64,000 bases of DNA from Ilex aquifolium (GCA_951799425.1 OX637398.1:3405501-3469500); one strand, 5' to 3'. Positions 46,957-59,289 are shown, numbered from the stretch's first letter. Notes: generated from the letters alone by a model not told the origin. Numbers and translations are program-made.

Positions 46957-49602
46957 ATCTGAATTCAAGATCTAGGTTCAACATCTTCTTCTCCCGTTTT
47001 TTTTTTTTGGCATCTGACTTCAGATCTTGAAGGAGATCTTGGATGGAACGAACACAGATCGGATCAGATCTTGCATCTGGCTTCAGATCTTATTCTCCGA
47101 TTTTTTTTGCACACAGGGAACGAACACACACACACACATAGTGGATTTTTTGGGATACGAATTTGTGGATTGATTTATGGGTTATGAATTTGGCCATTGG
47201 GGGATTTTTTAGAGAGATAAGAGATGATCATTGTGTTGCTTTAATAGAGATTGGGCTTTTTCTTTTTTCTTTTTTCTTTTTTGTATTTTATTAAGTTTAA
47301 TATATTAAAATATTTTATATGAAACCGTCAATTCAAACAGGTATTTTGTTTTTCATTTGTGAAACTGTTTTTAGAATTATCTAATCAAACAAATTTTTCG
47401 TCTCAGAAAATATCAAAACAACTTTTTTAAAACTGTTCTCAAAAATTATTTTTGAATATTATTTTTTGAAATATAAACCAAATAGACTCTTAATTTTCCT
47501 GGAAAGGTGGTTGGTTGGTCCTGAATTTCTCCTCCAACTCCTGTTCATCATCTCGCAATCAATTTTTTTACTTGGGTTGTGTTTGTCAAAGGCTATGGAT
47601 TAGTGTTTGCTTCTCATTGGCCATAGGTAATTTATTTTCGGAGCGGTAACATCTATATAATAAAACACATAGAAAGTTGAATTTTATCCCCTATACATTT
47701 TTCTCTCTCAAAATCATCACATCACTTATTTTTATCACATATTTAATCATTTAATATTTAATTAATTTATAGTTTAGCATAATTTTTATTTTATATATTA
47801 TCCATATACGATAATATATATATGTTGAAATTTTTTTATCGAATTACGTATTTTAAAAAAAATTTGTTAATATTTTTAAGAAAATAATAGGTACAAATAA
47901 ATTTTGAATGATGTAATCAAAGAAATTAATAAATGAATTTTTTTTTATTTAATATAGTGAGATCAATTTTTTGGGGCTCAAATTTTATGTTTTATCGTGC
48001 CTTCAAGTAGGGATTATGACTAGTCATTCAATATTTTATCTAATTAAATAATGTATGAGATTAATTGGACCCACTACTTAATAATACATGAATCAAAAGA
48101 AGGGACGAGGAAATGAGGATTAGGAAAATTGTATTTTTTTTATCTGGTTGAATGGGATGGGTTAGATTAGGGGCAACAATTGTGTTGGTCTGGTTATGTT
48201 TGTGTGGGGTTATTTTGGGTTCATGTCAAGCATTAGTCAATTTTAACATAACTCGTTTAGCTAATTGTCTCGTGTTATGTCGATCTGTTTATTTTCCGTA
48301 TAACTTATAAATAAAAAATTTAACTCTCAGTTTTATGTCTAAAAAGTTATTATCACTTAATCGAACATATGTTTATACTTTTTCTATAAACTAAAAAATA
48401 ACTTATTAAATATGATTATAAAAATGAGTAAAAATATTTTTTTTTGTAGAAAAATTAGGTCACCACTTGATAAAAATATAATAAAAAATTAATATTTTAT
48501 TCTTATAATACTATTTAAACGTGTTAATCGTTTTAATTTTCTGTTATTCGTATTAACGGGTCATATCATATACCAGTTTGTGTTAAGAATTGTCAACTCT
48601 AACACGCTAATTTCGTGTCGATTTTGATTCGTATTTTTGTATTGTATTAAAAATTGTCACCCTTGAATTAGAAGGGGGGGGGGGGGGGTTTCACTTCCGA
48701 TTTACTTTAACAACTAATTATTTCAATAATTTATTGTTTACGAAAAGGAAAGGGTAATGAAAAGAGGGAGGTGGTATGTATAGTTGAATTTGTATGCCTA
48801 GGGTACCGACTCTCTATTAAACTTTGTCATTAAAAATAGTGGTTAATTTGTAATCATTGATTAAAAAATAAAAAATCATTCATCTAACATATTTTTATTA
48901 ATTAAAAAACATTAAAATATAATATAATCATTCATCGTAATGTAACGATAGTGGAAATCACCATCAATCAACCTGTCATGGTTACGTAAAGAATTTATTC
49001 TTCTGTCCTCTTTTTATTTACTATTTATTTCTTATCTCCTTATTCTTCTTTGACACTTTAATCATCCACAATGAGGCCCAGGCCAGGGTCAAGTGAGTCT
49101 AGAAGCAGTTATTCAATACAATTGTAGTTGCTAATGACGAAAATACCATTAAGCATCCAAAGTGCAACCAAAAGAGACTAATAAAAAATAGAGCAAAAAT
49201 GGGTTGAAGTCGAAATAAAATGGAACCAGTGTTGTTAAATCTAAATTGGGCCGACAATTTCAAAATTATATTTTTCTAGGATTGTTAGAGCAATTCCAAG
49301 GGGGAGTAACATTAGGGGTGGCAACTGCCAAAATGTCACCCCAAACTCTTTTCAATACAAATTTTTCTTTTATTTTTGGTAACTTTCGTCTAAACTTGAT
49401 TGGACATGTAGTTATCTGTTTTGACAATTATGGTACAGACTTACTTCCATTTTGAAATATCTAGAGGTCTAGATATCTTATAAATTATGCTAATGTTCTA
49501 GATGCTTGGTAACTTTCAATGTTGGGTATTTTCCCAGGGGGCAGGTGCAATGCACAAACTTACAGCACAAGTATTCAATTCCCAAAGGCTACACACCCAA
49601 TC
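46957..49602. other. AT-rich spacer with repeat remnants
   Basis: The stretch to about 47490 completes a MITE-like sequence whose end GAAATATAAACCAAATAGAC pairs with the GGTTATTTGGTTTGTGTTTC start found in the array. At about 48168-48659, TAGGGGCAACAAT and ATTGTCACCCTTGA look like hAT ends. A 14-base G run lies at 48675-48688. The part from about 49110 is homologous to sequence next to the intact sulfotransferase (about 55500-55640). No gene. Confidence 0.45.
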
Positions 49603-49855
49603 AGCAACTTTATTTAATAAAAAGAAAGTTCTACAACGATTGAGTAGTCAACTTTTGGATCTAACCTAATCTTTGTGGTTGGTTTTATTATCAAGCGTAC
49701 GTAAGAGTCTTACCTACGCTTCATAATAATACCAAACACAAAGACTAGGTTAGATCCCAAACATTAAACAAGACAAATGAAATTTCTCCTGTAAATCGCA
49801 TCAACACACTTAATCAGCTCCCTTGTCTGAAGAAGGAATTATAAGGTAATGGGAA
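49603..49855 (-). pseudogene. Sulfotransferase 3' fragment
   Basis: On the - strand this matches the 3' UTR and last codons of the intact gene at 56466-57428: TATTTAATAAA near 49610, ACGCTTCATAATA, TAGATCCCAAACATTAAAC, and AATTTCTCCTGTAAATCGCA then GAAGAAGGAATTATAAGGTAATGGG. About 40 bp corresponding to the GxxGDxK region is missing and the rest of the gene is absent. It is a truncated duplicate. Confidence 0.8.
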
Positions 49856-50350
49856 ATATGAAGTACGGATATTTTGTCAAAGTCGATGTATCCATAGCAT
49901 AGATCGTATCAGATGTGATGTTCATCGATGATACATATCGAATACACATCATATGTATCCAAAATAATAAATTAAATATGTGAATACTTCACAATCTTCA
50001 TTAATATTTCTACACACTGAGGAAGATTTATAATTTTTAATTCTAATCTTTACCCTTTTTTAAGTTTACATACAATTCAATATATCAACAAAAATTCTTT
50101 TGACTTTGAAGACACGAGTATTTTTAAGTATTATCTACTATTCTATATTAAAATAATACGTTAATTATACTATAATCTTACAAAAATACTTATTTCTAAA
50201 TAAACTTACTAGTTAAATGTTAATCCATATTTCTTTAATTGGTCCAGTTCACTTTGTATATATCTGATAATGAGACGATATTATTTTTTTGTAAAAGTGA
50301 AAATTACTATATTTGCTTTACTAATGATGAAGAATTACTAAAAATTATAA

Positions 50351-50502
50351 TTATCAACTTGTAGAGGCGAAAACATTCAGTCAGACTTTTTATCAAGCAG
50401 AAGGTTAGGTGGCTCAAATACCCGTATTATCAACTTGTAGAGGCGAAAACATTCAGTCAGACTTTTTATCAAAGAGAAGGTTAGGTGGCTCAAGTACCCG
50501 TA
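50351..50502. repeat. 76-bp tandem duplication
   Basis: Two adjacent copies (50351-50426, 50427-50502) beginning TTATCAACTTGTAGAGGCGA differ at about three positions. It is non-coding. Confidence 0.95.
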
Positions 50503-50922
50503 CGAAAAGAGGTTGTCCTAGGTCCCTTGGGTGTGTCCCTTTGTTTTTGTGGATGACGATGACACAGAGCATGTAGAGGACAATCTCAGGAAGCAAGAAT
50601 GGTTTGATTGAAACATTTTATCTACGAAATTATAATTTTTTAAGATTAAATTATAATTTTTTGAGATATAAGGTACAAGTTATAAAGGATATAATCGATC
50701 ATAAAATATTATGATCGATCATAAAAGTTACAACTTTTAAAAGTCAAGTTATAACTCATAAGAGAAAAGTTATAACTACAAAAAAGAAGGCTTATTTTGA
50801 GTAGTTGTAACTTCTTTTTACCATAAATAATTGTAAACACATACCCATAAAAGTGAGGGAGAGACTAAGTACTAAAAAATAATTTTTTTGTACCGTACAA
50901 AAAAATATATACATATAAGTTA

Positions 50923-51464
50923 GGGTTAATTGCACTGGAAGTCTCAAAAGTATGAGATTTGTCTCATTTTGGTCTCTAATATTTCAATTGCATTATTTTA
51001 GTCCCTGAAGTATTGAATATGTTTCTATATGGTCCCTCAAGCAGACATCGTCCAGATTGCTAACGATTTTTTAACATAAACTTATCACGTGATACTTAAA
51101 TAGTGACAAAAAAATAATTTGGATAATTCTTGACCAAATTTCTATTCAAATTTTGGTTACCCAAATTATACAATTTTGATCATAAGCTATCTAAATTTTG
51201 GTAAAAAACTACCCATATTACACATTTTTTGTGAAGACCTACCCAAATTTTGTTTAAGAGATATCAAAATTATTTTTTTGTCAATATTTAGGTATTATAT
51301 GATAAGTTTACCTTAAAAAATCGTTAACAATCTGGACGATGTCTGCTTGAGGGACCATATAGAAACATATTCAATATTTCAGAGACTAAAATAATGTAAT
51401 TGAAATATTGAAGACTAAAATGAGATAAACCCCAAAGTATAGAGACTTCCCGTGCAATTAACCC
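50923..51464. mobile_element. MULE-type foldback MITE
   Basis: Long inverted repeats begin GGGTTAATTGCACTGGAAGT and end CTTCCCGTGCAATTAACCC, and pairing continues for about 200 bp per arm (CCCTCAAGCAGACATCGTCC against GGACGATGTCTGCTTGAGGG). The flanking 9-bp duplication TATAAGTTA (50914-50922, 51465-51473) is exact. Nine-bp duplications with long inverted repeats are typical of Mutator-like elements. It is non-coding. Confidence 0.9.
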
Positions 51465-51544
51465 TATAAGTTATACATATTGACAAGGAGCCACAGCAAA
51501 TTACAGATGGCTTTGGATAAGTTTCAGTTATGGACCTTTCTACC

Positions 51545-51776
51545 AACATGACTACAATTTCAGATATAACTCAAATGGTAATAGAAACGAGTTATAAATT
51601 GAAATGTTTTGGGTTTGAATCTTGACAATTTTTTAAGATCAGACTACGAAAGATTTATCCCTCATGAATACCCTAGTTCTGACATAAATAGTCTGTCTTT
51701 AACCGGACTGAAAAGAAAATTAGTCGAGATACATATAAGTTGACCCGGACATCCCTAACTAAAAAAAAAAAAAAGA
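51545..51776 (+). mobile_element. SINE-like retroposon, copy 2
   Basis: Shares GGTTTGAATCTTGACAA (B-box-like), GATTTATCCCTCATGAATAC, ACCGGACTGAAAAG, GTCGAGATACATATAAGTTG and CCCGGACATCCCTAAC with copy 1 at 705-905, and ends in a 14-base A-run. TGACTAC before and after may be the remains of a target duplication. It lies immediately left of a sulfotransferase fragment. Confidence 0.7.
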
Positions 51777-51789
51777 ACACTGACTACTA

Positions 51790-52030
51790 GAAAGAGAGCT
51801 CAAGAGACTTTAGAGAGATCACAGAAAGTGTTATGTGTAACTTTTAAGGATTTGAAGAATGACCCCAGAACCAAGATAAAGAAGTTGGCTGAGTTCTAGG
51901 GTGTTTCTTTGAGGGTGATGATGGAGAAAAGGAGGTGGAGGGGATTGTGAAAAATTGTTCCATTGAGACTTTGAAGAATTATGAGGTGATCAAATCCAAT
52001 GCCTCGCCAACTTGGTCCCCATCCGTCCAA
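51790..52030 (+). pseudogene. Sulfotransferase fragment in inverted orientation
   Basis: On the + strand the translation gives SQKVLCVTFKDLKNDPRTK, then KKLAEF and a stop. After a frameshift near 51900 the GDDGE and EGIVKNCSIETLKNYEV segments follow, ending at SPTWSPS-like codons. This equals residues about 209-278 of the intact 320-aa protein at 56466-57428, which is on the other strand. Stop and frameshift make it a pseudogene. Confidence 0.88.
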
Positions 52031-52394
52031 TAATAGGTTAAAACTTAAAAAAATAAGAGACAGATACAGTTAAGATATATTTGTACTAAAATATATTTTA
52101 TATATTTAGTAGGCTGCCACTATGGCGTCCTTTTAATGCTATTTGTATTTAAAAAATTGATCTAATTACTTGACCTAATGATGTTGTTTCATTAGAATTA
52201 TTAGATCAACACCAAATTCTAATGTTTGATGGAGCCCACAGACAATCTAAAAGTTATAGTGAATTAAGTCAGTAAATTAGGTTCCAATAACATTACTCTT
52301 TTTTTTTATTGGTGTATCTTTTTTTCTCACAATTTTTTACTAAAATATCATTTTTCTAAATTTACTTATTAAATAATTATTTGAGAAAATTTCA

Positions 52395-53310
52395 GCTACA
52401 CCCCTTCTACTTTATTATATCTTTAAGGACACCCTCTCTATTATCAAAAACATCACTGACACCCCTTCTAGTTTATATTTAAACATCACTGACACTCCCT
52501 GCAATTAAACCACCATTTACAACAAAAATAAATTATCGAAAGTACCAAAATTGTCCATATATAAACCCTTAACAATCTTTCTACATAAAATTAGATTAAA
52601 ATTTGAGCCGATTAAAATTTATTTTTCAACATATTAAAATTTAAGCTGATTAAATTTTTTTTCTACATATTAAATTTTGAGTCAATTAAAATTAGATTCG
52701 AGCTGATTAAATTTTATTTTTTTCACGTATTAAAATTCGAGCCTATTAAAAATTTTTTTTTTTTACATATTCAAATTCGAGCTAATTTGAGTTCTACTTG
52801 AGCTTTTAACCCCAATTTAAATTTAAATTTTTTTTATTAATATTCGATTCAAGTTGATTAAAATTTATTTTTTACGTATTAAAATTTGAATCGATTAAAA
52901 TTTATATTTTTTTATGTATCAAAATTCGGACCTAATAAAATTTAATACGAGTTGATTAACATTTGATTTGAGTCTCCAATCGAATTTTAATACATAAAAA
53001 AATATAATTTTTAATCAACTAAAATTTTAATACATAAAAAATAAATTTTAATTAGCTCGAATCGAATTTTAATTGACCTGAATTTTAATATGTAAAAAAA
53101 TTTAGAAAATAAAGGAGGTCTCATTGAAGATATGTTTATGTAGAGGGGTTGTGAATGAAGTTTTTTCTAAAATATATCATGGGTAATTTAGTAAAGTTAG
53201 ATTCTAATTAACAACATTAATCTAACAGGGGGTCAGTAAAGATTCAAAAAATAGAAGGGGGCGTCCTTGAAAATATGAAAAACTATAAAAGGTGTTTTTT
53301 TTTTTTTTTC
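52395..53310. mobile_element. Foldback element with internal AATTCGAGC-type repeats
   Basis: The left end ACACCCCTTCTACTTTATTA - TTTAAGGACACCCTCT - CACTGACACCCCTTC pairs with the right end GACCCCCT...GGGGGCGTCCTTGAAAATAT - AACTATAAAAGGTG as an inverted repeat of about 75 bp. The interior is a run of 'TTAAAATTCGAGCTGATTAA' units, first in one orientation (52590-52970) then in the other (52980-53090), giving a large palindromic block. The exact ends and target duplication are not resolved. Confidence 0.65.
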
Positions 53311-54669
53311 TGAAAATGCATTCTATAATGTAAAAATGTATTTTGAAACACATTTTCTATAATAAAAAAAAAACTTTTGAAACCATGTTCTAAAAATATG
53401 CTTTCACTAAAAAAAGATAATGTATATATGATGTTATTTTACCATGTGGTATTGATTAGCTATTACTTGAATTTTAAGAACAAACCCTTATAAAATGATC
53501 CGAACATAGGCGCAATTAAAGTTCTTTTCCCGTATCTAGTTAAAAAGAATGATCAAACAACAATTTTCAATATTTGTCGAGTTATCCAAACGAGATTGTT
53601 TTATGATAATTTTTTTGCTTCGTTTCTTTAAGAATTGTCACGTACAAATTACACGTCAAAAAGATACGATTAGGCTAAGGAAAGTTAATATCGAAATGAT
53701 TTTGTTTAAAGTATTAGAATGAGAACAATTTTCATAAGGAATATTATTTTGACACTACTCTACAGGTGGATATATAGTGAGTAGGCTTGTCAAAAGTGAT
53801 TCAAATCCAAATTCAATTTGAAAACTCTATTTTGAATATGATCTAAATATCTAACGGATTTCGTTTTTACAATCTATTAAATATTAAAAATTAGATCAAC
53901 AATCAAATTTGATATGTGTTTTAACTAGGGTTGAATTTTAACAAATTATATTTTAATTTCTTTACTATTTCACCTATAATTTTATCATATAGTATGTGTA
54001 TAAATTGAATTGAATCACAAAAAAAGTTCTTGAAACATAATATAATAGTTTCAAAAATAAATAATTGGTTAAAAAAATTAATCTATATCTAAATAGTTGA
54101 ATCAGAGAAGAAATAAGTTGGGGATTTAGTGTATCATTATAGAGGAAAACTGAGAATTAGAGACTAAAGTAAGGATTGTGAGATTGAGAGATCCAAGGAA
54201 ATTTTAATGTCCTGTTTAGTTTGTATCTCAAAAATTATTTTTCTGTTTTCGAAATCAGTTTATGAGAGTAAAATTATTTGATCACCTTTTATTAGAAGGC
54301 CCTCACTCTCATGCAGTCCCGTCAATCGAAGCGGTCATTTGTTAGGTCTAGAATTTATATTCTATGATACTTAATAAAAAAATTGATATCTTACATCTAA
54401 AATTTATTAATTTTATGGATAATTTATTAATTTTGTGAGTATTTTTTATTACTGTTGTAATAACTATTTTTATCATTTTTTGTTGATATAAAAAAAATTA
54501 TCATTTTTATCACTATTGTGATAATTATTTTTACTATTTTTCTTCAATATATTGTGATAAACAATAGTAAAAATGTCCACAAAAATAATAAATATCAATA
54601 CAATACCAAATTTTTTTCCCAGCACCGTAGACAACTCCAATGTAAAACATATTGTAATAAAGTACTAAT
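53311..54669. other. AT-rich spacer, no gene
   Basis: Contains an isolated hAT-like left end near 53782 (TAGGCTTGTCAAAAGTGATT) similar to the element at 34379, and a MITE-like end near 54205. The frame at 54518-54754 (78 codons) is low complexity and runs into the solo LTR. Confidence 0.45.
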
Positions 54670-55465
54670 TGATAAGCCCGAAATTAACTGGGTTAGGTCC
54701 AATAAATCAAGAAAGTCCAAGTCAATAAAAAGCGATACAGGCCCAATGAATTAAGAGGGGTCCACGTCACCAAAATCATCAAGGATCAAGGCAAGGAGGA
54801 GTCATCAAGGAGGAGCCAAGGGAGCACCCCAAGGGGGCGCCGCCCAAGAGGTCACCCAAGAGGGCGCCGCCCAAGGGGGACACCAAGGGGCGCCGCCCAA
54901 GTCCTCTGCCTCTCCTTCGCCCTCTTGACTCCGTCACTCCAACTCAAGTCCAACCCAGCTTAGGATCCTCATCCGAAGGAAAAACAACACAAGAGAGAAA
55001 ATATCGGGATACCGACGGAGATCTATTCCTACCTTAACTATACTTACCAAAGAGATACATTCCTACTATGATTGTACTTACCAAAATAATGGAAGACCTC
55101 TCACTCACGTCACCGTCTTACTAAGCCTATATAATGTAAGCTCTCTCCACAAGGAGAGGGATCTGAGAGACAACCTTGAGACCTCTATACCTTGAGATCC
55201 ATACACACACTACACTTTCCTACACACATTGCTTCTCTCTACTAAAGCATTGTAATACTCCGGTGTATATTCTCCCGGTTACTCATCAATAAAGATCTCC
55301 GGCCAGCGTCGCCGTTCCCGACAGTGGAGTAGGTCATTCGGACCGAACCACTATAAATCTTCGTGTTGACTCTATATTTACTATTTTGCCATTGATTGCT
55401 CATTAATTACATCATTACTCATACTTGACTGTTGATCTTGTCAAAGACAATTTTGTGCATCAACA
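54670..55465 (+). mobile_element. Solo LTR of the gag-only retrotransposon group
   Basis: It starts TGATAAGCCCGAAATT and ends TTTTGTGCATCAACA, flanked by the exact 5-bp duplication CTAAT (54665-54669, 55466-55470). It shares long blocks with the LTRs at 20475 and 24286: TATATAATGTAAG, ATCAATAAAGATCTCCGGCC, GAGTAGGTCA, CGGACCGAACCACTATAAAT. No second LTR or interior is present, so it is the product of LTR-LTR recombination. Confidence 0.92.
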
Positions 55466-55535
55466 CTAATAATGAAAAAGACCATCAAATAATCAAAGTA
55501 CTAATAATGAAAAAGACCATCAAATAATCAAAGTG
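55466..55535. repeat. 35-bp tandem duplication beside the solo LTR
   Basis: Two adjacent copies of a 35-bp unit beginning CTAATAATGAAAAAGACCAT differ only at the last base. The first copy begins exactly with the LTR target duplication. Confidence 0.95.
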
Positions 55536-56465
55536 CATAAAAAATGGTGTAAAATGGGAAATATTCGAAATAAAACGAAACAGTGTTGTTTAATTCGAAT
55601 CGGATCAATGATTTCAAAATTATTTTATTCTAGGATTATTAATTATTAAATCATGCTTACTTAGGATTATTTCAAAGTTGATTTTATTGAATGCTTATCA
55701 AACGAGCCAACTCGGATAGAATCTTGACACTTGGAAGAAACTAAACCCACTGGATCTGCTGAATGGGGATTCAAATCAATAGAATATACAGAATGTAATC
55801 GCGACACCAAGTCACCATTAACAAGCGGAGTCATGATTTAATACCAAACTAATACGTAAGTAAGTGGACCTTATCAGCCTGAGACATTTTGGGGTCTACA
55901 ACAAAAGGTATTTTTTTTATTTTTAATATTAATAATAAATTTATTTAAAATATTTTTTGAAATACAAAAATATTAATTAAATTTATATATTCAAGTTTTT
56001 GTTAAACTTGATGGTGTGATGGGGGAGAGAGAGAGAGTATGATTGAAAAATTATGATGATAAGTTAAACATTACTTTTTTAAGGTCTTTTAATTTCATAA
56101 GTTGAATTAATAGGTCAAATACACTCAATTTAAATAGATTAAAGGCAAACCTTAAAAATCGAATTACACAATATGAATGTAAGACCCGACTATTCAAGAC
56201 TATAAATGGATCATACATAAAAAAAAGTTTAATATTGATAATATATGATTTATACACGATAATAAAATGCCGATATGACACGACTCATCTCGGACTTGCA
56301 TGAATGATTGAGAATTATTACATTAATTCCACAAAGCTATGATCCCAAGCGATCATGAAACTTCATAGAATAAATTTCTCAACCTTATTTAATAAAAATA
56401 AAGATCTACGACCTCCGAGCAGAGATGCAAACCCACATACGCTTCATGATAGAATCAAACACGAT
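55536..56465. other. 3' flank of the sulfotransferase
   Basis: The left part (to about 55640) resembles 49140-49290, showing that the duplicated block includes flanking DNA. The right part (56370-56465) is the gene's 3' UTR. There is no other coding region; the 76-codon frame at 56051-56281 is AT-rich. Confidence 0.5.
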
Positions 56466-57428
56466 CTAAATCCCAAACATCAAACCTGATGCATGAAATT
56501 TCTCCTGCGTAACCGCATCAATACGCTCAATCATCTCTGTGTTGAAATAGTTTTTATGATCACCAACACTCCCTCGTCGGAAGAAGGAACTATAAGGCAA
56601 TGGGGACCAAGTTGGCGAGGCATTGGATTTGTTCACCTCGTAATTCTTCAAAGTCTCAATGGAACAACTCTTCACAATCTCCTCCACCTCTGCTTCTCCA
56701 TCATCACCCTCAAAGGGGCAGCCCAAAAACTCAGCCAACTTCATAACCTTAGTTCTGGGGTCATTCTTCAAATCCTCGTAAGTGACAAAGAAAACTTTCT
56801 GGGATCTCTCTAAGCTCTCCTTCCAGTAGTCTAACACGTGTTCGTAGAAAGGTCCATAAGGCACAACACCTTTGCAAAACTTCTCCACAGCCGCCTCTAG
56901 TGGCCATGGCTCCATGTCAAACATGGCTGACTTCTTCAAGAAATGCCACCAGGAAATGAGGGAATCCTTGGGATTTCTTGTAACGTAAACTACCTTACAC
57001 TCTGATGAATTGATGTTATCAGCCAAAACCTGGTAAGGAATGTGTGTGCTGAAGATCCTAGTCCCAGTTGTCGGAACTTTGGCTTCCGTAAGAGAATTGG
57101 AAAAAAGCTTTTGAGGTCCATACACTTGTGCTTCAAGTGTCGGAACTAGTTCATGGGGATTATTCACCTTCAAGGACTCCTTGGAAGAGCGATGAACGAT
57201 AGAATAAAGCAGGGATTTGAGCCATGTCGTGCCGGTTTTCGGGTAGGAAGCTAAGATTATGTCAGTAGGAAGAGGTTTGAAGTTACTGACAACTTGTTGA
57301 GTTGCAAGGAGGTACGGAAGCCCAAACCAGTGGCCCTTGAAGTGGTAGAGTTCTCTCTCTCCCCACCATTTTTCTTTTGGCAGGGATGAATATTCATTGA
57401 GAGCATTGTTCAGATAAGAATTCTCCAT
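56466..57428 (-). CDS. Cytosolic sulfotransferase (flavonol-sulfotransferase-like, SOT), intact
   Basis: An intronless 320-aa frame, typical of plant SOTs. It transfers sulfate from PAPS to a hydroxyl of a small acceptor in the cytosol; flavonoids, brassinosteroids, jasmonates and others are possible and the acceptor cannot be told from sequence. Visible motifs: 5'-phosphosulfate loop YPKTGTTW (residues 62-69) with Lys64; catalytic-type His129 in FSTHIPYQVL; 3'-phosphate binding VVYVTRNPKDSLISWW with Arg151 and Ser159; the PWPLEAAVEKFCKG and YGPFYEHVLDYW segments of plant SOTs; and RRGSVGDHKN (284-293), the C-terminal PAPS-binding region. The protein ends FHASGLMFGI. The start is supported by MENS... 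at the usual distance from WWG.R.LY.F.G.W and by a TATA box 59 bp upstream. Neighbours are SOT fragments and another SOT at the right edge. Confidence 0.95.
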   Translation of the reverse strand: MENSYLNNALNEYSSLPKEKWWGERELYHFKGHWFGLPYLLATQQVVSNFKPLPTDIILASYPKTGTTWLKSLLYSIVHRSSKESLKVNNPHELVPTLEAQVYGPQKLFSNSLTEAKVPTTGTRIFSTHIPYQVLADNINSSECKVVYVTRNPKDSLISWWHFLKKSAMFDMEPWPLEAAVEKFCKGVVPYGPFYEHVLDYWKESLERSQKVFFVTYEDLKNDPRTKVMKLAEFLGCPFEGDDGEAEVEEIVKSCSIETLKNYEVNKSNASPTWSPLPYSSFFRRGSVGDHKNYFNTEMIERIDAVTQEKFHASGLMFGI

Positions 57429-57486
57429 CAGATGAGAAGGAATATCACCCAGGAGATTAATGTATCTTTTATGAATGAATGAGTTC

Positions 57487-57495
57487 CTTTATACA
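57487..57495 (-). promoter_or_regulatory. TATA box of the sulfotransferase
   Basis: TGTATAAAG on the - strand, 59 bp upstream of the start codon, predicts transcription from about 57460 and a leader of about 30 nt. Confidence 0.6.
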
Positions 57496-57601
57496 GGGTT
57501 TAACCAGAATTCACACAGAAATAATTTAATCCCCCATGCCCCACCATAAGAGTGAAATGACAAGTTATTCTGGATTCAGTTCACCTCAATTATCAATCAG
57601 G

Positions 57602-57934
57602 TTAATAATAATTTTAGTCCTTAAAATATGTAATTTTTATTAATTTAGTCTTTATTAAATTAATTTGGTCCCTAAAATATTTAATTCGTGTCATTTTGAT
57701 ATCTAATCAGACAATCCGTCATTTTGACGGAAGTGATCACTTATTTTTTTAGATGGTATCACATACCCAACACATGATCATTCCGTCAAAAATTTAACAG
57801 TCCTTTTATATAGGGACCAAAATGACAAAAATTGAATACTTTAAAGACGAATATGACAAAATTAATACAATAAAAACTAAATTAACAAAAAATACATATT
57901 TTAAGAATAAAAAATATTATTAATCCTTATCAAC
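57602..57934. mobile_element. Foldback MITE
   Basis: The left arm TTAATAATAATTTTAGTCCT - TAAAATATGTAATTTTTA pairs with the right arm AAAAATACATATTTTAAGAA - TAAAAAATATTATTAA. Inner parts also pair (GACAATCCGTCATTTTGACGGAA against CATTCCGTCAAAAATTTAAC). It is non-coding, of the MULE-like 'GTCCCTAAAATATT' type. Target duplication not resolved. Confidence 0.7.
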
Positions 57935-59289
57935 CCTTTAATCATAATTGATATGATAACCAAGTAATAGTATCAAGAAGTCGGACAATTATAATTCTAA
58001 AAGTACTATTAGGCCATTTTACTGTCCCTTCATTAAATTATTTTTTTATGTCCTGATTACAACATTACTCAATATTTATTTTTTCCTCTACCTGAAATGG
58101 TAAAACCACAGGCTGCTACACTGTGCATGGACTATGGAATATGGACTATGGACGATGGACTATCTAAACCTATCTCACAAAATTTAATATTGATGTTATC
58201 TCAATAAATACAAATATTTAATACAACTCACGTAATGGCCGCCGGAGGCGAATGTACAAGTGGTTGAATGGCAGTTGGATCCAACTTGACAAAAAGTCAT
58301 TTCATTTCTTCACATCATGTATATTCAAATTTTCCAAAAAATTAATAATAATAATAAAAAAAACAATTGTTGACAATGTTGCCAACAAAAGCGAGACACC
58401 TATAACAATTTGGACAAATCTTTTTCATCAATGCGATAGAGACTTAATCAGTAATTTATTAGTGATAAATTTTAAAGTTAGATGAAATTTACTTTCAATT
58501 TAATGATTATATTCAATTAAAATTTTAAATTAAATCACTAAATTCAATTTAAATAACATTTTCCAACCTTTTTTCACATGGGTTGTCTTTGGGCCACCCT
58601 TCTGTTTGATAAAACGTTTGAGTGAAATATATATTCCTTTATGTGGCCTTCCTAAAAGTTTGAATATAACGTTGTACTCTATATTTTTTTATTTTCTAAA
58701 GTAGGATTAGGAAAAACTTTTTGGTGCTCAGCAGCCGACACCACCACATGACAGTCATTTTAATTACCAATAAAATATTATAAAATTTGATAAATTATTG
58801 TTATCTGTGAAATCATTGAAAATCTTTCAAATAAAAAATAAATAATCAATACGTGTGTTTCAATTGTTGTGGAAAATTTTTATTAGGTGTCGACGTCACA
58901 TAATACTACTACGTAGCACCCATTAAGCATTCAATGTTATTATTATATATGTTTTTGGTTCAATAGACAGTGATGTCCAGGTTAATTTATGTGCACCTCA
59001 ACTAATTCTCTCTCCAATCTAATCAAAAATAGATCATTCACGTCGAAACTAGAATAATGAAAAAGTGTAGGAAAGAAAATTACCTATGATAGTACATTTA
59101 TAGAAGTAGGATTAGAAGGAGAATTAACTTCTTCTTTTTGTTTTTGGGCTACAGGGTGTTTATACTTGTTCTGTGGCTAACCATTGTAGCTTGAGCGAGT
59201 TTAGAGCATGTCCTCAAAAGAATAAAGGTGACTAGCTTTTAAGGGTTGTGAAAAAGAATTAAACCTGAGACATTTGAATTATTAAATAA
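57935..59289. other. AT-rich spacer, no gene
   Basis: Nothing with a recognisable domain; the 77-codon frame at 58252-58485 has no motif. At 58120-58165 the words CATGGACTATGGAATATGGA - CTATGGACGATGGACTAT form a short local repeat. Confidence 0.45.
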
